The notes: generated by a model not told the origin, from the letters alone. DNA of 64,000 bases from Chitinophaga silvisoli (GCF_003412465.1 NZ_QTJV01000002.1:186001-250000), one strand, 5' to 3'; positions 43,308 through 53,351 are shown, counted from the first letter of the stretch. A program made the numbers and translations.

Positions 43308-45988
43308 AATCCCCTGTTCAACCGCCCCGCTGGGCACGATGGCTACTCAGCAGACTACATCCTGACAATACGCTGGAAGAAGTAACTGGTGATCTGGATG
43401 AGTTATATACGTACTGGTATAAGCGTTCAGGTAAAACGCAGGCCACACTACGTTATCTCCTGAATGTAGTGTCGGTGATCCCTCCATTTGTACGCAGAAG
43501 AAACACGGATAAACAATATTATCAACAACCGGATTACCGGCCCACTTTAAGTTTAAAATCCACGATGATCCAGAATTACCTCAAAATCGCATTTCGGAGT
43601 TTGAAACGACAAAAAGTTGCGACCAGCATTAATGTAATTGGTTTAGCTATCGGATTGGCTACCTGCATACTGATCATGCTTTATATTCAGGATGAATTAT
43701 CCTATGATCGCTATAATGAGAAGGCAGATCGGATTTTCCGTGTCGGGCTTATGGCGAAGCTAAACGGTGAGGATGTGGGTGGTCCTATGTTAGGCCCGAA
43801 TGCTGCCCGCGACTTACAACAGGAAATTCCGGAAATATTAAAAGCAACGCGCATTCTGAAGGGAGGTGAGTTTGTCAGCAACGGGACCAGTTCATTTAAA
43901 GAAGATAATCTGTTATATGCCGACTCAAACTTTTGTGAGGTATTTACCATTCCATTTCTGAAAGGAGATCCCAAGCGGGCACTGACAGAGCCAAACACGG
44001 TAGTATTGACAGAAGAAACTGCACAGAAATACTTTGGCAATCAGGATCCGGTTGGAAAGGTGTTATTATTCAGCCGTGAAAAAATACCTCATCGAATTAC
44101 AGGTGTGGTCAGAAATGTGCCTACAAATGCCCATTTTCGGTTTGATATGCTGGTTTCCTCACCTGATGATGACGAGCAACATATAGGATGGATGTATAGC
44201 ATAAACTATTACACCTACGTGGTGCTGCCTGAGAAATTCAATTATAAACAGTTGGAGGCTAAAGTTACGCGGCTCGCTGAAAGGCAAATTGGAGGTGAAT
44301 TACAGGAATTTCTACATCTTAGCCCAAAACAGTTTCGTGAGAAGGGTAATGACTTTGGGATTTTTCTTCAGCCACTCACTAAAATACATTTATATTCCAC
44401 ATTCGGCGGAACAGAGTTAACCCCGGGTGGAAATATTCTATATGTATACGTACTTATGGCCATTGCGGCTTTTATGTTGCTGATTGCCTGCGTGAACTTC
44501 ATGAACCTGTCAACAGCCACGGCAGTGCGGCGTTCACGTGAGATAGGAGTACGCAAAGTATTGGGGTCAGTAAAAAGGCAATTACAGCACCAATTTTTGA
44601 TTGAATCGGTTCTGCTGGCAATTGCTGCACTAATAGTAGGATTGTTGATTGTGGCCATTTCCCTGCCTTTCTTTAATCAGTTGACAGGCAAGACACTTAC
44701 GTTGAGTTTACTGACCAATGCATTCGTAGCCACTGGATTACTGGTGGGGACCGTGTTGGTAGGCCTGCTGGCTGGTAGCTATCCGGCTTTTTACCTTTCT
44801 TCGTTCGAGCCTGTCGCGGTATTGAAAGGACGAATTACTGCCGGACGCGGGAGCTTTAACCTGCGAAGTGGTTTGGTAGCGTTTCAATTTTTCATCACCA
44901 TTTCGATGATTATTGCTACAGTTACCGCAGATCGGCAACTACGTTACATGCAAGCGCAGAAAATCGGTTTCAATCGGGAACATGTGCTGATCATTCATGA
45001 TACGCAAATGCTTCACAAAAACGAAATCCTATTTCGGGATAAGATCGTCCAGTCTCCGCTGGTAATTACAGCAAGTATTTCAGGGCAGGTACCCATTGGA
45101 AATTCGGCCCTTGATAACACACCTGTAATGTCCAGAGAAAATCCCGATAAAGCTGTAATGAGTCGATTTTATAAAGTAGATGATGAATATATTCCTACAC
45201 TAGGAATGCATGTGATGCAGGGAAGAAATTTTTCTAAAAATTCCTCTACCGATTCCTCGGCTGTTATTCTGAATGAAACGGCTGTACGGGCCTTAGGCTG
45301 GCAGCAGAATCCGATCGGCAAAGAACTGATTGGTCACATTGATGATAATGGCGTAAAAACATATTACCAGGTCATAGGAGTTGTTAGCGACTTCCATTTC
45401 GAATCCCTGCGGCAGAAAATTGGGCCTTTAGTTATGTTCCTTGGTGGAAATTCAGGCAACATTCTGGTCAAAACGCGTACCGGCCAGCTTCCGCAATTCC
45501 TCGCATCGCTGAAACAGCAGTGGGAATCATTTTCTCCCGCAGCGCCTTTTTCCTATTCGTTTTTAGATGATCGGTTCAAGCAAGTTTATGTCGGGGAACA
45601 AAAAATAGAACAGGTATTAACGCTCTTTTCCGGCCTGACTATCTTTATTGCCTGCTTAGGTTTATTTGGATTGGCGACCTTCGCGGCCGAACAGCGGACA
45701 AAAGAAATAGGCGTTCGGAAAGTATTAGGCGCATCTGTCGGCAGTGTCGTGGCATTGCTTTCACGGGATTTTCTCAAACCCATTGTGATAGCGTTGGCAC
45801 TAGCATCTCCTGTAGCCTGGTGGAGTATGAATCAGTGGCTGAAGGAATTTGCCTATAAGGTTACGATTGACTGGTGGTTTTTTGCGGTGGCAGGATTACT
45901 GGCGATCGGGATTGCTTTACTGACGGTGAGTTTTCAGAGTATCAAAGCAGCGCTGACAAATCCTATAAAAAGCTTACGTAGTGAATAG
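43304..45988 (+). CDS. ABC transporter permease (MacB/FtsX type) with prefix domain
   Basis: 894 residues. Residues ~1-75 are the prefix domain found in PadR-linked permeases (ARWLLSRLHPDNTLEEVTGDLDELY). Then come two MacB_PCD periplasmic domains and two FtsX units (TM clusters with ALRRSREIGVRKVLGSVKRQ-type and the second RTKEIGVRKVLGASVGS). It has the usual eight TM helices of tandem FtsX permeases. Substrate is unknown; macrolide, lipoprotein or peptide export families share this form. No ATPase gene is adjacent. Confidence 0.9.
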   Translation: MKSPVQPPRWARWLLSRLHPDNTLEEVTGDLDELYTYWYKRSGKTQATLRYLLNVVSVIPPFVRRRNTDKQYYQQPDYRPTLSLKSTMIQNYLKIAFRSLKRQKVATSINVIGLAIGLATCILIMLYIQDELSYDRYNEKADRIFRVGLMAKLNGEDVGGPMLGPNAARDLQQEIPEILKATRILKGGEFVSNGTSSFKEDNLLYADSNFCEVFTIPFLKGDPKRALTEPNTVVLTEETAQKYFGNQDPVGKVLLFSREKIPHRITGVVRNVPTNAHFRFDMLVSSPDDDEQHIGWMYSINYYTYVVLPEKFNYKQLEAKVTRLAERQIGGELQEFLHLSPKQFREKGNDFGIFLQPLTKIHLYSTFGGTELTPGGNILYVYVLMAIAAFMLLIACVNFMNLSTATAVRRSREIGVRKVLGSVKRQLQHQFLIESVLLAIAALIVGLLIVAISLPFFNQLTGKTLTLSLLTNAFVATGLLVGTVLVGLLAGSYPAFYLSSFEPVAVLKGRITAGRGSFNLRSGLVAFQFFITISMIIATVTADRQLRYMQAQKIGFNREHVLIIHDTQMLHKNEILFRDKIVQSPLVITASISGQVPIGNSALDNTPVMSRENPDKAVMSRFYKVDDEYIPTLGMHVMQGRNFSKNSSTDSSAVILNETAVRALGWQQNPIGKELIGHIDDNGVKTYYQVIGVVSDFHFESLRQKIGPLVMFLGGNSGNILVKTRTGQLPQFLASLKQQWESFSPAAPFSYSFLDDRFKQVYVGEQKIEQVLTLFSGLTIFIACLGLFGLATFAAEQRTKEIGVRKVLGASVGSVVALLSRDFLKPIVIALALASPVAWWSMNQWLKEFAYKVTIDWWFFAVAGLLAIGIALLTVSFQSIKAALTNPIKSLRSE

Positions 45989-46120
45989 GAATTAAGTTGA
46001 ATACCTGGAGGAAGGTTAAAAAAACTTAAGAAATTATTATTTATTCGAATCTGACAGAACAGCGGTTTTGTCGTGAAACTAAACTATCTGTCAAAGATTG
46101 CAGATAACTAAAAAACGGTG

Positions 46121-46141
46121 CCGTCTCAAAAGTAAATCCAA
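46121..46141. repeat. insertion-sequence-like end remnant
   Basis: GTGCCGTCTCAAAAGTAAAT resembles the ends of Bacteroidota IS elements and the termini of the 118-bp element at 4374. No transposase or matching opposite end is visible within 500 bp, so it may be a remnant or chance similarity. Confidence 0.3.
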
Positions 46142-46254
46142 CGGGCGATAACCCATGGCCGGTTCAGAATTCCTAATAGTGCTTTTTATCCACGACCTAA
46201 AAATGCGCAGATCAGGACGGGTTATAAAAGGACGGTGAAAAGCAAAAAAAGGAG

Positions 46255-46277
46255 GGCAGCAATTTAAAAAGCTGCCA
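46255..46277 (-). terminator. terminator of outer-membrane protein gene
   Basis: GGCAGC / GCTGCC stem followed on the minus strand by CTCCTTTTTTT, about 40 bp beyond the stop of the gene at 46319. The remaining gap 45989-46254 shows nothing else. Confidence 0.6.
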
Positions 46278-46318
46278 CCCATAAAATCGGGAGCCAAATC
46301 CCTAAAATGATCATTACA

Positions 46319-46978
46319 TTAAAAATGCAATCTGAACTCCACATTCATTGCAGGCCCTGTCTTATTGTCCCACACCTTTGACCCTGGAACAGCCTCCCCA
46401 TTTGACCCATAGATGGTCGTACTCTGCTGTAACACCGCTACCAGCAGCTGTACGCCGAACTCCGCTTTCTGCGGAATGACTTCAAAGAAAGGCCCTATAC
46501 CGCCAATCTCACAAAATGCATGACCTTTCACCTTTACATACTGCTCAGGACTGGCACTCACCATGCTCTTGACACTTACAGGTCCCCAGGTAGTACAGAT
46601 AATCGGCTCCAGGAAGAAGTTCCTGGAAATAGGGATGTGATAATTGACAAGAGGCCCCATCAGGAAACTGATCCCCCTGTTATAGACACCTTTGTCTTTC
46701 TTGTCCACAATACTATATCCCCCGGTCACGGTTATCCCGACAGACAACTTATCTGCTACAAAATATCCTCCCTTGGCAGAAAGACTCGCAGACGTGCCAA
46801 TATACTGCCCCATAGGAGCTACAGAACCCTGTATCCCCAGGCCTCCTCCCAGCCAGTAATCCCCCTTTTTTATCCTAAGGGTGTAGGATTGTGCAGAGCA
46901 GGTCAGAAAAGAGAATAAGGAAAGAAGGGATACTAGTACCCCGAATGTAAAAGGCACTGGTTTTGGTTTGTTTTTCAT
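46319..46978 (-). CDS. outer-membrane beta-barrel protein, unknown
   Basis: 219 residues with signal peptide (FGVLVSLLSLFSFLTCSAQ). The mature part alternates hydrophobic strands and short loops (DYWLGGGLGIQGSVAP, SVGITVTGGYSIV, ISFLMGPLVNYHIPI, NVEFRLHF) and ends in Phe, the usual barrel terminus. No family is recognised. It is transcribed alone. The 325-bp gap upstream (46979-47303) is AT-rich with no supported gene. Confidence 0.75.
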   Translation of the reverse strand: MKNKPKPVPFTFGVLVSLLSLFSFLTCSAQSYTLRIKKGDYWLGGGLGIQGSVAPMGQYIGTSASLSAKGGYFVADKLSVGITVTGGYSIVDKKDKGVYNRGISFLMGPLVNYHIPISRNFFLEPIICTTWGPVSVKSMVSASPEQYVKVKGHAFCEIGGIGPFFEVIPQKAEFGVQLLVAVLQQSTTIYGSNGEAVPGSKVWDNKTGPAMNVEFRLHF

Positions 46979-47303
46979 CTATTTGTTTGTTGTATGTATT
47001 GAATTGAAATCACATGGACGACTTCCTTTTGGTTGAGATTTTGATGTTGAGGCTAAAACAAATGTAATAACTTCTACTATAAGGCTCAAAAAAAAGCCAT
47101 TTTTTAGTTTATCACCATTGGTTGCAAAATCCAAAAAGAAGAGAAGGATCGAAATAACAAAAACATTCAATTAAAATATTAAATACAATAATATTCATTT
47201 GAAAATCAGCTATTTGAATTATACAACTTTGTTAATAAGCAGTTTTTTGGGGGCTCAAAAAGGCTTATAATTACACCACCACATTTTTGCACAAGCCGAC
47301 AGC

Positions 47304-47552
47304 ATGGATACTTTCATCCAAACCCAAATGCAACAACGCAAAATTCCCGGCTTACAACTGGCCATCTTGAAACATGGGAAAATCATCAAAACAGGCAATT
47401 ACGGACTGGCAAACCTGCAGGATTCAGTGCCAGTAAGTGACAAGACTGTTTTTACAATCAATTCAATCACCAAAGCATTTGTTGGCCTTGCCATTGTACA
47501 AATTTGTTTTTATTTATTCCAAAACCCAGGTAGGAGAGTACATTTTGAATAA
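47304..47552 (+). pseudogene. serine hydrolase (class C beta-lactamase fold) N-terminal fragment
   Basis: Only the first ~65 residues match the serine beta-lactamase/PBP fold: IPGLQLAILKHGKIIKTGNYG and the catalytic motif SITK preceded by FTIN. The similarity then stops and a frame ends after unrelated residues at 47552. The Tyr-x-Asn and KTG boxes are missing, so it cannot be active. It lies in a block with another gene remnant (47655-48262), both apparently decaying. Confidence 0.75.
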
Positions 47553-47654
47553 ACATTTTACCTGATCTTCCCTTTTGGCTACAACATTTTGACTTTTGCA
47601 TACAGCTGCTTTGGGATTACTGTAGACCTTTACTGTATCAAAAAAACAGCCTTC

Positions 47655-48262
47655 ATGAACTTACAAAATAATACTATTCTCATTACAGGTGGAACCAGCG
47701 GGTTTGGTTATGAATTCGCATCCAGGCTGCCCGCCCTGGGGAATACTGTTATCATTACAGGCAGGAATGCAGAAAAACTAAAGGTCACAAAACAGCGGCT
47801 GCCTGCCGTACATACCATACAAAGTGATGTAAGTAAACCCGGTGAGATCGTTAATTTTATATGAAGTGGTCACCCGGGAATTCCCACATCTCAATATCAT
47901 CATTAACAATGCCGGGGGAAATGCGGAAGATAAACCTGCAGCAGCAGTAAGTCCGGACTTCGCGCCTACACCCAGTCATTAAGAGTGCAGTTAAAGAAGA
48001 CGAATATTAAAGTGATTGAACAGTTGCACCTGGGGCTGCTACACCACTTAATGATATCTTTGCGCAGGAAGATGGGGTTAATGCCAAGGTGTTGATGGCT
48101 GTCAAACTAATAGATGATGCTATTAAAGGCATTCAAAAAGGGAAAGACGAAATACTCCCCGGTTTATCCAAAATGATCCGAATCCTGATCAGGATAGCGC
48201 CCGGATTCCTTATTTCTCAAGCAACCAACATGGGGGCTTCCACTATGTATGGTACAAACTAA
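47655..48262 (+). pseudogene. short-chain dehydrogenase pseudogene
   Basis: From ATG 47655 the sequence begins NNTILITGGTSGFGYEFASRL (Rossmann TGxxxGxG), continues to HTIQSDVSKPG, and breaks at a stop near 47864. In other frames the expected EVVTREFPHLNIIINNAGG and, after a large deletion of the catalytic YxxxK region, a C-terminal part ending ISQATNMGASTMYGTN are found. It resembles the DltE-type dehydrogenase at 54.7-55.5 kb (ITGGTSGIG..., IVNNAG). Multiple breaks make it a clear pseudogene. Confidence 0.82.
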
Positions 48263-48267
48263 CATTT

Positions 48268-48612
48268 ATGAAAATCATTAGCATCACTCTCCTGTTAATT
48301 TCTGCTTTCCTGTCTATTAAACATGGCTGGGACGCTTTCCAACCTGCTCAACCAGCTCAGGCAAAGATGATGGCGGATTTAGGCATCAACGCATCCGTTG
48401 TGCTGTATCTCGGGATATTATCCATCATTTTAGGCATATTGCTGTTTTTCCCGCAAACGTTTTTCATCAGCAATCTTCTAAATGCCATAATAATCTTACT
48501 AATTATAGCATTTTCCCTGCGGGCAGGAAATATCAAAATGGCATTGATAGAAATACCATTTCTCACCTTACCTTTGGTACTCATCTGGTTAAAGTACCCA
48601 TTTAAATTTTAA
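48268..48612 (+). CDS. small DoxX-like four-TM membrane protein
   Basis: 114 residues with four hydrophobic helices (MKIISITLLLISAFLSI, NASVVLYLGILSIILGI, NAIIILLIIAFSL, IPFLTLPLVLIWL). The pattern and size fit DoxX-like or DUF6632-type membrane proteins. It starts right after the dehydrogenase remnant and is 2 bp from the AraC gene, so they are co-transcribed. No function known. Confidence 0.75.
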   Translation: MKIISITLLLISAFLSIKHGWDAFQPAQPAQAKMMADLGINASVVLYLGILSIILGILLFFPQTFFISNLLNAIIILLIIAFSLRAGNIKMALIEIPFLTLPLVLIWLKYPFKF

Positions 48613-48614
48613 CC

Positions 48615-49526
48615 ATGGCAAACAATAAACCATACAGGATCCAATCTATCACAGAAATACATAGATTGCTCGGGTTACCCAAACCGCAACATCCACTGAT
48701 CGGCCTGATTGACCTGAAGGGCTTAAGAAACAACAATTCAGATATCGAGGCTGTGGTATTTGATCTGTATGTAGTTTCGTTGAAAAGAGGCTGTGATAAG
48801 CTGGTCTATGGCCAACAGAAGTATGATTTCGACGAGGGATTAATGGCATTTATGTCTCCCGGACAAGTCATAAGAGGAGAAGACGGAGGCGTACCCCAAC
48901 AACTGGAAGGCTGGATGTTGTTTATCCATCCCGATTTCCTGTGGAACACCCCGCTTGCCAAACAGATCAGGCAATTTGAATACTTTGATTATTCAACCAA
49001 TGAGGCCTTATTCCTTTCTGAAAAAGAGGAACTCACCATCAATGGTATTATTGAAAATATCAGGCAGGAATACAACTCTAATATTGACAAGTTTAGCCAG
49101 GATGTGATTATTGCTCAACTAGGAGTATTATTTACGTATGCTCAACGGTTTTACGAAAGGCAGTTCCTGACACGAAAGATCACCAACAGCAAAATTATTA
49201 GCCGCCTGGAAGATGTTTTGACCGATTATTTTAACGATGACGAGCGGCTATCTAAAGGGTTGCCTACGGTTCAGTATATAGCGCGCACACTTAACATTTC
49301 GACTAAATACCTGGGAACTTTGCTCAAACAACTAACCGGCCTCACTACACAACAACATATTCATGAAAAGCTCATTGAAAAAGCTAAAGAAAAGCTAACT
49401 ACCACGGATCTGACCGTCAGCGAAATTGCTTATGAATTAGGATTTGAACATTCTCAATCATTCAGCAAATTCTTTAAAACCAAGACCAGGCAAAGTCCTA
49501 TGGAATTCAGAACTTCTTTCCAATAA
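48615..49526 (+). CDS. AraC-family transcriptional regulator
   Basis: 303 residues. The N-terminal ~190 residues form a cupin-like effector domain (LKRGCDKLVYGQQKYDFDEG, LEGWMLFIHPDFL), followed by two HTH motifs of the AraC type (LPTVQYIARTLNISTKYLGTLLKQ and LTVSEIAYELGFEHSQSFSKFFKTKTRQSPMEFR). It is coupled to the small membrane protein upstream. Effector and targets unknown; its neighbour at 49.5-50.5 kb is another AraC regulator. Confidence 0.92.
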   Translation: MANNKPYRIQSITEIHRLLGLPKPQHPLIGLIDLKGLRNNNSDIEAVVFDLYVVSLKRGCDKLVYGQQKYDFDEGLMAFMSPGQVIRGEDGGVPQQLEGWMLFIHPDFLWNTPLAKQIRQFEYFDYSTNEALFLSEKEELTINGIIENIRQEYNSNIDKFSQDVIIAQLGVLFTYAQRFYERQFLTRKITNSKIISRLEDVLTDYFNDDERLSKGLPTVQYIARTLNISTKYLGTLLKQLTGLTTQQHIHEKLIEKAKEKLTTTDLTVSEIAYELGFEHSQSFSKFFKTKTRQSPMEFRTSFQ

Positions 49527-49533
49527 TACTATC

Positions 49534-50475
49534 TCAGGTATTTATTTTATTGGCCAGCACGTTCTTAAGATACTCTCCGGGATTGACCTTATAATACTTT
49601 CTAAATGCTTTTGCAAAGTGCGTCATGTTGTTATAGCCCACCATATAACCCACTTCTGACACACTGTATTTTTTTGAATTTAACAGATCTTTGGCCTTGA
49701 TGATTTTTGCCTTTTGTGCAAACTGGTAGATGGTACGGTTAAAGACCTGCTTAAATAATTTCACCATTTTGCTCTGGCCCATACCGACCTCTTTTGAAAG
49801 TGTAGCAATTTTTATGGTGAGATGACTATTCTCCATCAAGATTCTCCTGATAGCAAACAACTTTTCGACATCCTCCTTCAATAGACCGGATGAATTATAG
49901 CGTTCTTTGATAACAAAAGTGCGGTATAGTGTTACCCTCAGCAAATTCAGGAGCGAAATATACGTTTCAAACCTGGAAGGTCCATTCTCCTCGAAAGCCG
50001 CTGCCAGTTTGCGGATATATCCCTCGGCCTCCGGTACTGTTTCATCCAGATATAAAAAAGGCAAACCGGTATTTATTCCTTTCAATACATCAGGCTGATC
50101 TATAATAGCCCGCACCGTATCAAGGGTAAAAGTGAGTGCAATGGTCCTGAAAGGCTCATTTCCAGGGAATGCGATTTCCACAGATGACCCGGAGGAACAA
50201 AACAACAATGTATTGGGACCGTGGTGATTTATGGCTGCCCATTCACCCTTACTTTTAATGGTCATCTTATTGGAAACAATAGCGGCAAAAATGCAGAATG
50301 TCTGGCTACCCGGTTCGTTGATCGTTTCCAGTTGCCGTGGATCGTTTTTATTAAAATCACCTATATACAAATTTAAATCTGAAGGGAAATACAATCCTTT
50401 CATCTTGCCGGCGCTTTCGCCTGGCGGCACATGAATGACATCTTTCGGACTCCTGATGTGTAAATAGTTCTTCAT
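49534..50475 (-). CDS. AraC-family transcriptional regulator
   Basis: 313 residues from MKNYLHIRSPKDVIH (start 50475). An N-terminal domain of ~200 residues carries the sensor region, and the C-terminus has the two AraC HTH motifs (LTIKIATLSKEVGMGQSKMVKLFKQ and KYSVSEVGYMVGYNNMTHFAKAFRKYYKVNPGEYLK). It resembles the XylS/AraC-type regulators common in Bacteroidota. The downstream end lies 8 bp from the oppositely oriented AraC gene. An EthD-type gene lies just upstream in the same direction. Confidence 0.9.
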   Translation of the reverse strand: MKNYLHIRSPKDVIHVPPGESAGKMKGLYFPSDLNLYIGDFNKNDPRQLETINEPGSQTFCIFAAIVSNKMTIKSKGEWAAINHHGPNTLLFCSSGSSVEIAFPGNEPFRTIALTFTLDTVRAIIDQPDVLKGINTGLPFLYLDETVPEAEGYIRKLAAAFEENGPSRFETYISLLNLLRVTLYRTFVIKERYNSSGLLKEDVEKLFAIRRILMENSHLTIKIATLSKEVGMGQSKMVKLFKQVFNRTIYQFAQKAKIIKAKDLLNSKKYSVSEVGYMVGYNNMTHFAKAFRKYYKVNPGEYLKNVLANKINT

Positions 50476-50571
50476 ATTCTGACCTGCGCAAAAATAAAAC
50501 AATGCGGGTATTATAATCAGGAAACTTGTCCTGCAATTATAATACCCACATAACAAGTTAACCCGGATGGG

Positions 50572-50907
50572 TTATATAAGTACCGTCTCTTCTGTCACCA
50601 GTCTTACGGCTGCAGATACATCCAGAAAATTCACATGGTCCGGATCTACAATATTTACAAAATTATCGGACTGGAAGAACGAGGTCATATCTTCTACGTT
50701 ATCGAACCATGCCTCTACCATGGCATCATAAACAGGTGCCGGGTAAATTGATGCCGGGACAGGCGTAGAGACAACGAACTTCCTGACATATTGTTTCGTT
50801 TCAGGAATCGATAGAAGAAGCGGAGCATGTACATCTCTCCGGTAATCTAAAAACTCCTGGTGTGTCATACCCTTTCTACGTGTTAATAAAATAGCTAACT
50901 TAACCAT
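50572..50907 (-). CDS. EthD family protein
   Basis: 111 residues with a ferredoxin-like (dimeric alpha-beta barrel) EthD domain: VKLAILLTRRKGMTHQEFLDYRRDVHAPL (the typical K-R-xxG-xT-xEEF-xxxW-xxxHaPL type start), and VEAWFDNVEDMTSFFQSDNF. Such proteins act in ring-cleavage or ether degradation or are of unknown role. It precedes the AraC regulator (96-bp gap) and may be its target. Small and complete. The 374-bp gap 50908-51281 holds no supported gene. Confidence 0.85.
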   Translation of the reverse strand: MVKLAILLTRRKGMTHQEFLDYRRDVHAPLLLSIPETKQYVRKFVVSTPVPASIYPAPVYDAMVEAWFDNVEDMTSFFQSDNFVNIVDPDHVNFLDVSAAVRLVTEETVLI

Positions 50908-51281
50908 AATATTATTTAATGGAGGAGCATATCCCCACTGTTTTAGAATGAAGTTAACTGCGCAGTTTAACCAAATTTGTTACTTATGGCAAAGGTCTAT
51001 GATGGCCATCAAAGTGAATAACCCGAAACATTTAAAATCTAGCCCGAAAATGGAAATTCTTAAAAACGATCTGCTGCCCACTCAGATTTATAATTATCCC
51101 CCTCCTGATCATACCCTGTTCCTTAGACAGGGCAGGGTGGTGTAATACTCATTGTTTTAATAGGGTATAGTTATGCGTAGTCAGCTTATGGCGACTTAGG
51201 TATTGCTTCCTGAGCATTTTCGTTTTACCCGATACTTCATAAATAATGTAGATTTGTTCAATATTCTAATTATAAGCGCCA

Positions 51282-51662
51282 ATGAATATTCAAGACCTGA
51301 TTCCTGCACATAAAGGCGATGACAGGGGAATTGAACGCCTTAAAAAACTCTCCTTTGAGGAAATTCAACCTATTGTACCAGAATTATTGGAATGGTTGCA
51401 GGACGTGAATTGGCCAATAGCCAGTGATATTGCGGATGTGCTGCATCCCTTTGTTAACCGGATGGTTCCTGAAATTATAGATATTATGAAAACGAATGAT
51501 GGTATCTGGAAATATTGGATATTATGCACGTTTGGAAGAGATTTTAAGCACCCGGTATTATTGCAGGAGATTGAACGAATTGTAAGATTCCCAACAGAAG
51601 ATGAAATTGCAGAAGAAGTTAACATCATAGCGCTTGAAATTATGAATGGTGAGTATGATTAA
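51282..51662 (+). CDS. DUF5071 family protein
   Basis: 126 residues matching DUF5071: DLIPAHKGDDRGIERLKKLSFEEIQPIVPELLEWLQDVNWPIA, then VLHPFVNRMVPEIIDIMKTNDGIWKYWILC and a helical tail. These proteins are HEAT-like helical repeats and often appear in polymorphic toxin immunity settings, but no toxin gene is adjacent. Function unknown. ATG start. Confidence 0.85.
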   Translation: MNIQDLIPAHKGDDRGIERLKKLSFEEIQPIVPELLEWLQDVNWPIASDIADVLHPFVNRMVPEIIDIMKTNDGIWKYWILCTFGRDFKHPVLLQEIERIVRFPTEDEIAEEVNIIALEIMNGEYD

Positions 51663-51710
51663 TTTAATATTTCACCCTGTCCCCACCGATCTGACGTTCA
51701 ATGAACGAGC

Positions 51711-52241
51711 TTACAGTCTGAAGGTATCAATGCAATCCCCAATTTCACCGGTAAGGTAATTAAACAGTCTTTTCTCCGCATATTCCCTGTTGTAGATAAG
51801 GTTCAAAGCCATTCCCATCCCGCCATTTTTATCCCTTACCCAAACTACGCCGCCAATATATAGTCCTTCAAATGCATTGTTGCTTTTTATATTTTTCGAT
51901 GAGGTGGGTGAAGGAAGGGGAGGGATCATATAGATGCTTTTATCTTCATTATAAATAACTGCATTGCCGGGGGAGTTGAATACAGGATGGTCATAGGGAT
52001 ATATTACTACCACTTTTTTGAAATCGGGGGTCATAATGCCGTGAATATGGCGGCCTTCCTCATAGATGATGTATTCATGCTTACCTGAATACCATTTTAA
52101 ACCATTTGAATGGGCGTTGAAGTATTTAAATTTAGCTGTTTGTTCCATTTCCGGCATGTTTATACCTGTGGAAAAATCCTGGGTAATATCTATAGGGATG
52201 TCGATATTACCAGATGCTATCATGTGGTAGGCTGTAATCAT
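51711..52241 (-). CDS. hypothetical protein
   Basis: 176 residues without signal peptide or recognised domain. The composition is mixed alpha/beta with many aromatic residues (SGKHEYIIYEEGRHIHGI, VVVIYPYDHPVF, GGVVWVRDKNGGMGMALNLIYN). It is complete in one frame. The stop is 50 bp from that of the convergent DUF5071 gene. I do not recognise it. It could be a soluble enzyme or a small immunity-type protein; no evidence favours either. Confidence 0.6.
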   Translation of the reverse strand: MITAYHMIASGNIDIPIDITQDFSTGINMPEMEQTAKFKYFNAHSNGLKWYSGKHEYIIYEEGRHIHGIMTPDFKKVVVIYPYDHPVFNSPGNAVIYNEDKSIYMIPPLPSPTSSKNIKSNNAFEGLYIGGVVWVRDKNGGMGMALNLIYNREYAEKRLFNYLTGEIGDCIDTFRL

Positions 52242-52361
52242 CAGGTAGATAGTTTAGGTATTTGACGGATAAAATGTTCAGCAATAATAATTCAAAAACC
52301 GGGATTGACATAGGTAATGCTTTGGGGTAATGTAGGTCGCAATATTCCAACAGCTATAAAC

Positions 52362-52394
52362 AAAAAACGGCAGTAGCCCAAGCCCCTGCCGTTC
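52362..52394 (-). terminator. terminator after the SDR gene
   Basis: AACGGCAG-loop-CTGCCGTT with a T-run on the minus strand, 19 bp beyond the stop of the dehydrogenase. Confidence 0.8.
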
Positions 52395-52412
52395 ACATTA
52401 AATCCTTTCCAT

Positions 52413-53273
52413 TTATAATAACTCGCCCATCCCGAACACTGTCAATCCTTTGGCAAATTGTTCGGTTATGGCCTGGTTGGCAGCTTCTATATACTGGCCG
52501 GTAATGGGGTCAACCACAGTGCGTAATGGCCGCATGCCTTTTGGCGTGCCGATAAGTTTTACAATGGCATCGGCTACGTCCTGCGGATTTGGGTTTTTAG
52601 CCTGCATTTCTGCACCCAATGCGGCTACCATTTTCTTGGGTATATCGGCTATGGCACCATATCCCTCAAATACTCCCTGGTCAGATGCGGGGTTGTTTTT
52701 TTGTTGCATTTCTGTAGGGAAAGCACCCGGTTCCACCACGGCCACGTCGATACCTAAACGCTTTACCTCGTAATGAAGGCCCTCGCTGATTCCTTCCAGC
52801 GCAAATTTGGAGGCCGCATAAATAGTAGCAAACGGGAAGGACACACGCCCAAAGCCGCTGCTTACGTTAATGATCAGTCCGTCGGCCTGTTTGCGCATAG
52901 CAGGCAGCACCTGTTTGATGGTTCGCCAGGGCGCATAAACGTTGATATCAAAAGTGGTGTGCACATCGGCCGTAGTAAAGCTCTCTGCTACGCCGGTCAT
53001 GCCGTAACCAGCATTGTTCACCAGCACATCGATAGTGCCTTCTTTTGCCAGAATGGTGTCAACTGCCTGCTTCACGCTATCATCGTCGGTCAGGGTAACG
53101 TCTAAAACAGTCACGTTCTCTACCTTGCCCAGGGCCTGTGCTTTATCAGCATTACGGCCCTTGGTGTCGCGCATGGTGGCGTATACCTTATGTCCTAAGG
53201 CGGCTACGCTGTGGGCGGTAAGCCAGCCAAAACCACTATTTGTTCCGGTTATCAATACAATCTTTTTGCTCAT
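52413..53273 (-). CDS. short-chain dehydrogenase/reductase (SDR)
   Basis: 286 residues. Classical SDR: TGTNSGFGWLTAH (TGxxxGxG), NNAGYGMTGVAE (NNAG), VSSGFGR and YAASKFALEG (catalytic Tyr-Lys), followed by EPGAFPTEM. Likely acts on ketones or aldehydes with NAD(P)H. It follows a Crp/Fnr regulator gene on the same strand (78-bp gap), which may control it. Confidence 0.93.
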   Translation of the reverse strand: MSKKIVLITGTNSGFGWLTAHSVAALGHKVYATMRDTKGRNADKAQALGKVENVTVLDVTLTDDDSVKQAVDTILAKEGTIDVLVNNAGYGMTGVAESFTTADVHTTFDINVYAPWRTIKQVLPAMRKQADGLIINVSSGFGRVSFPFATIYAASKFALEGISEGLHYEVKRLGIDVAVVEPGAFPTEMQQKNNPASDQGVFEGYGAIADIPKKMVAALGAEMQAKNPNPQDVADAIVKLIGTPKGMRPLRTVVDPITGQYIEAANQAITEQFAKGLTVFGMGELL

Positions 53274-53351
53274 TCTTTGGATTTTTTAAATGAATTAGCA
53301 AATGTTGAAAATGGCAACATAAAAACAATTACCATTTGGTAAAAAGCTTCT

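Noticed and set aside
46979..47170. 63-residue hydrophobic frame just before the 46.3-47.0 kb outer-membrane gene
   Set aside because: AT-rich leader; no family, odd composition at the C-terminus. Could be a membrane peptide but unsupported.
50948..51145. 65-residue frame between EthD and DUF5071 genes
   Set aside because: No signal, domain or good start context.
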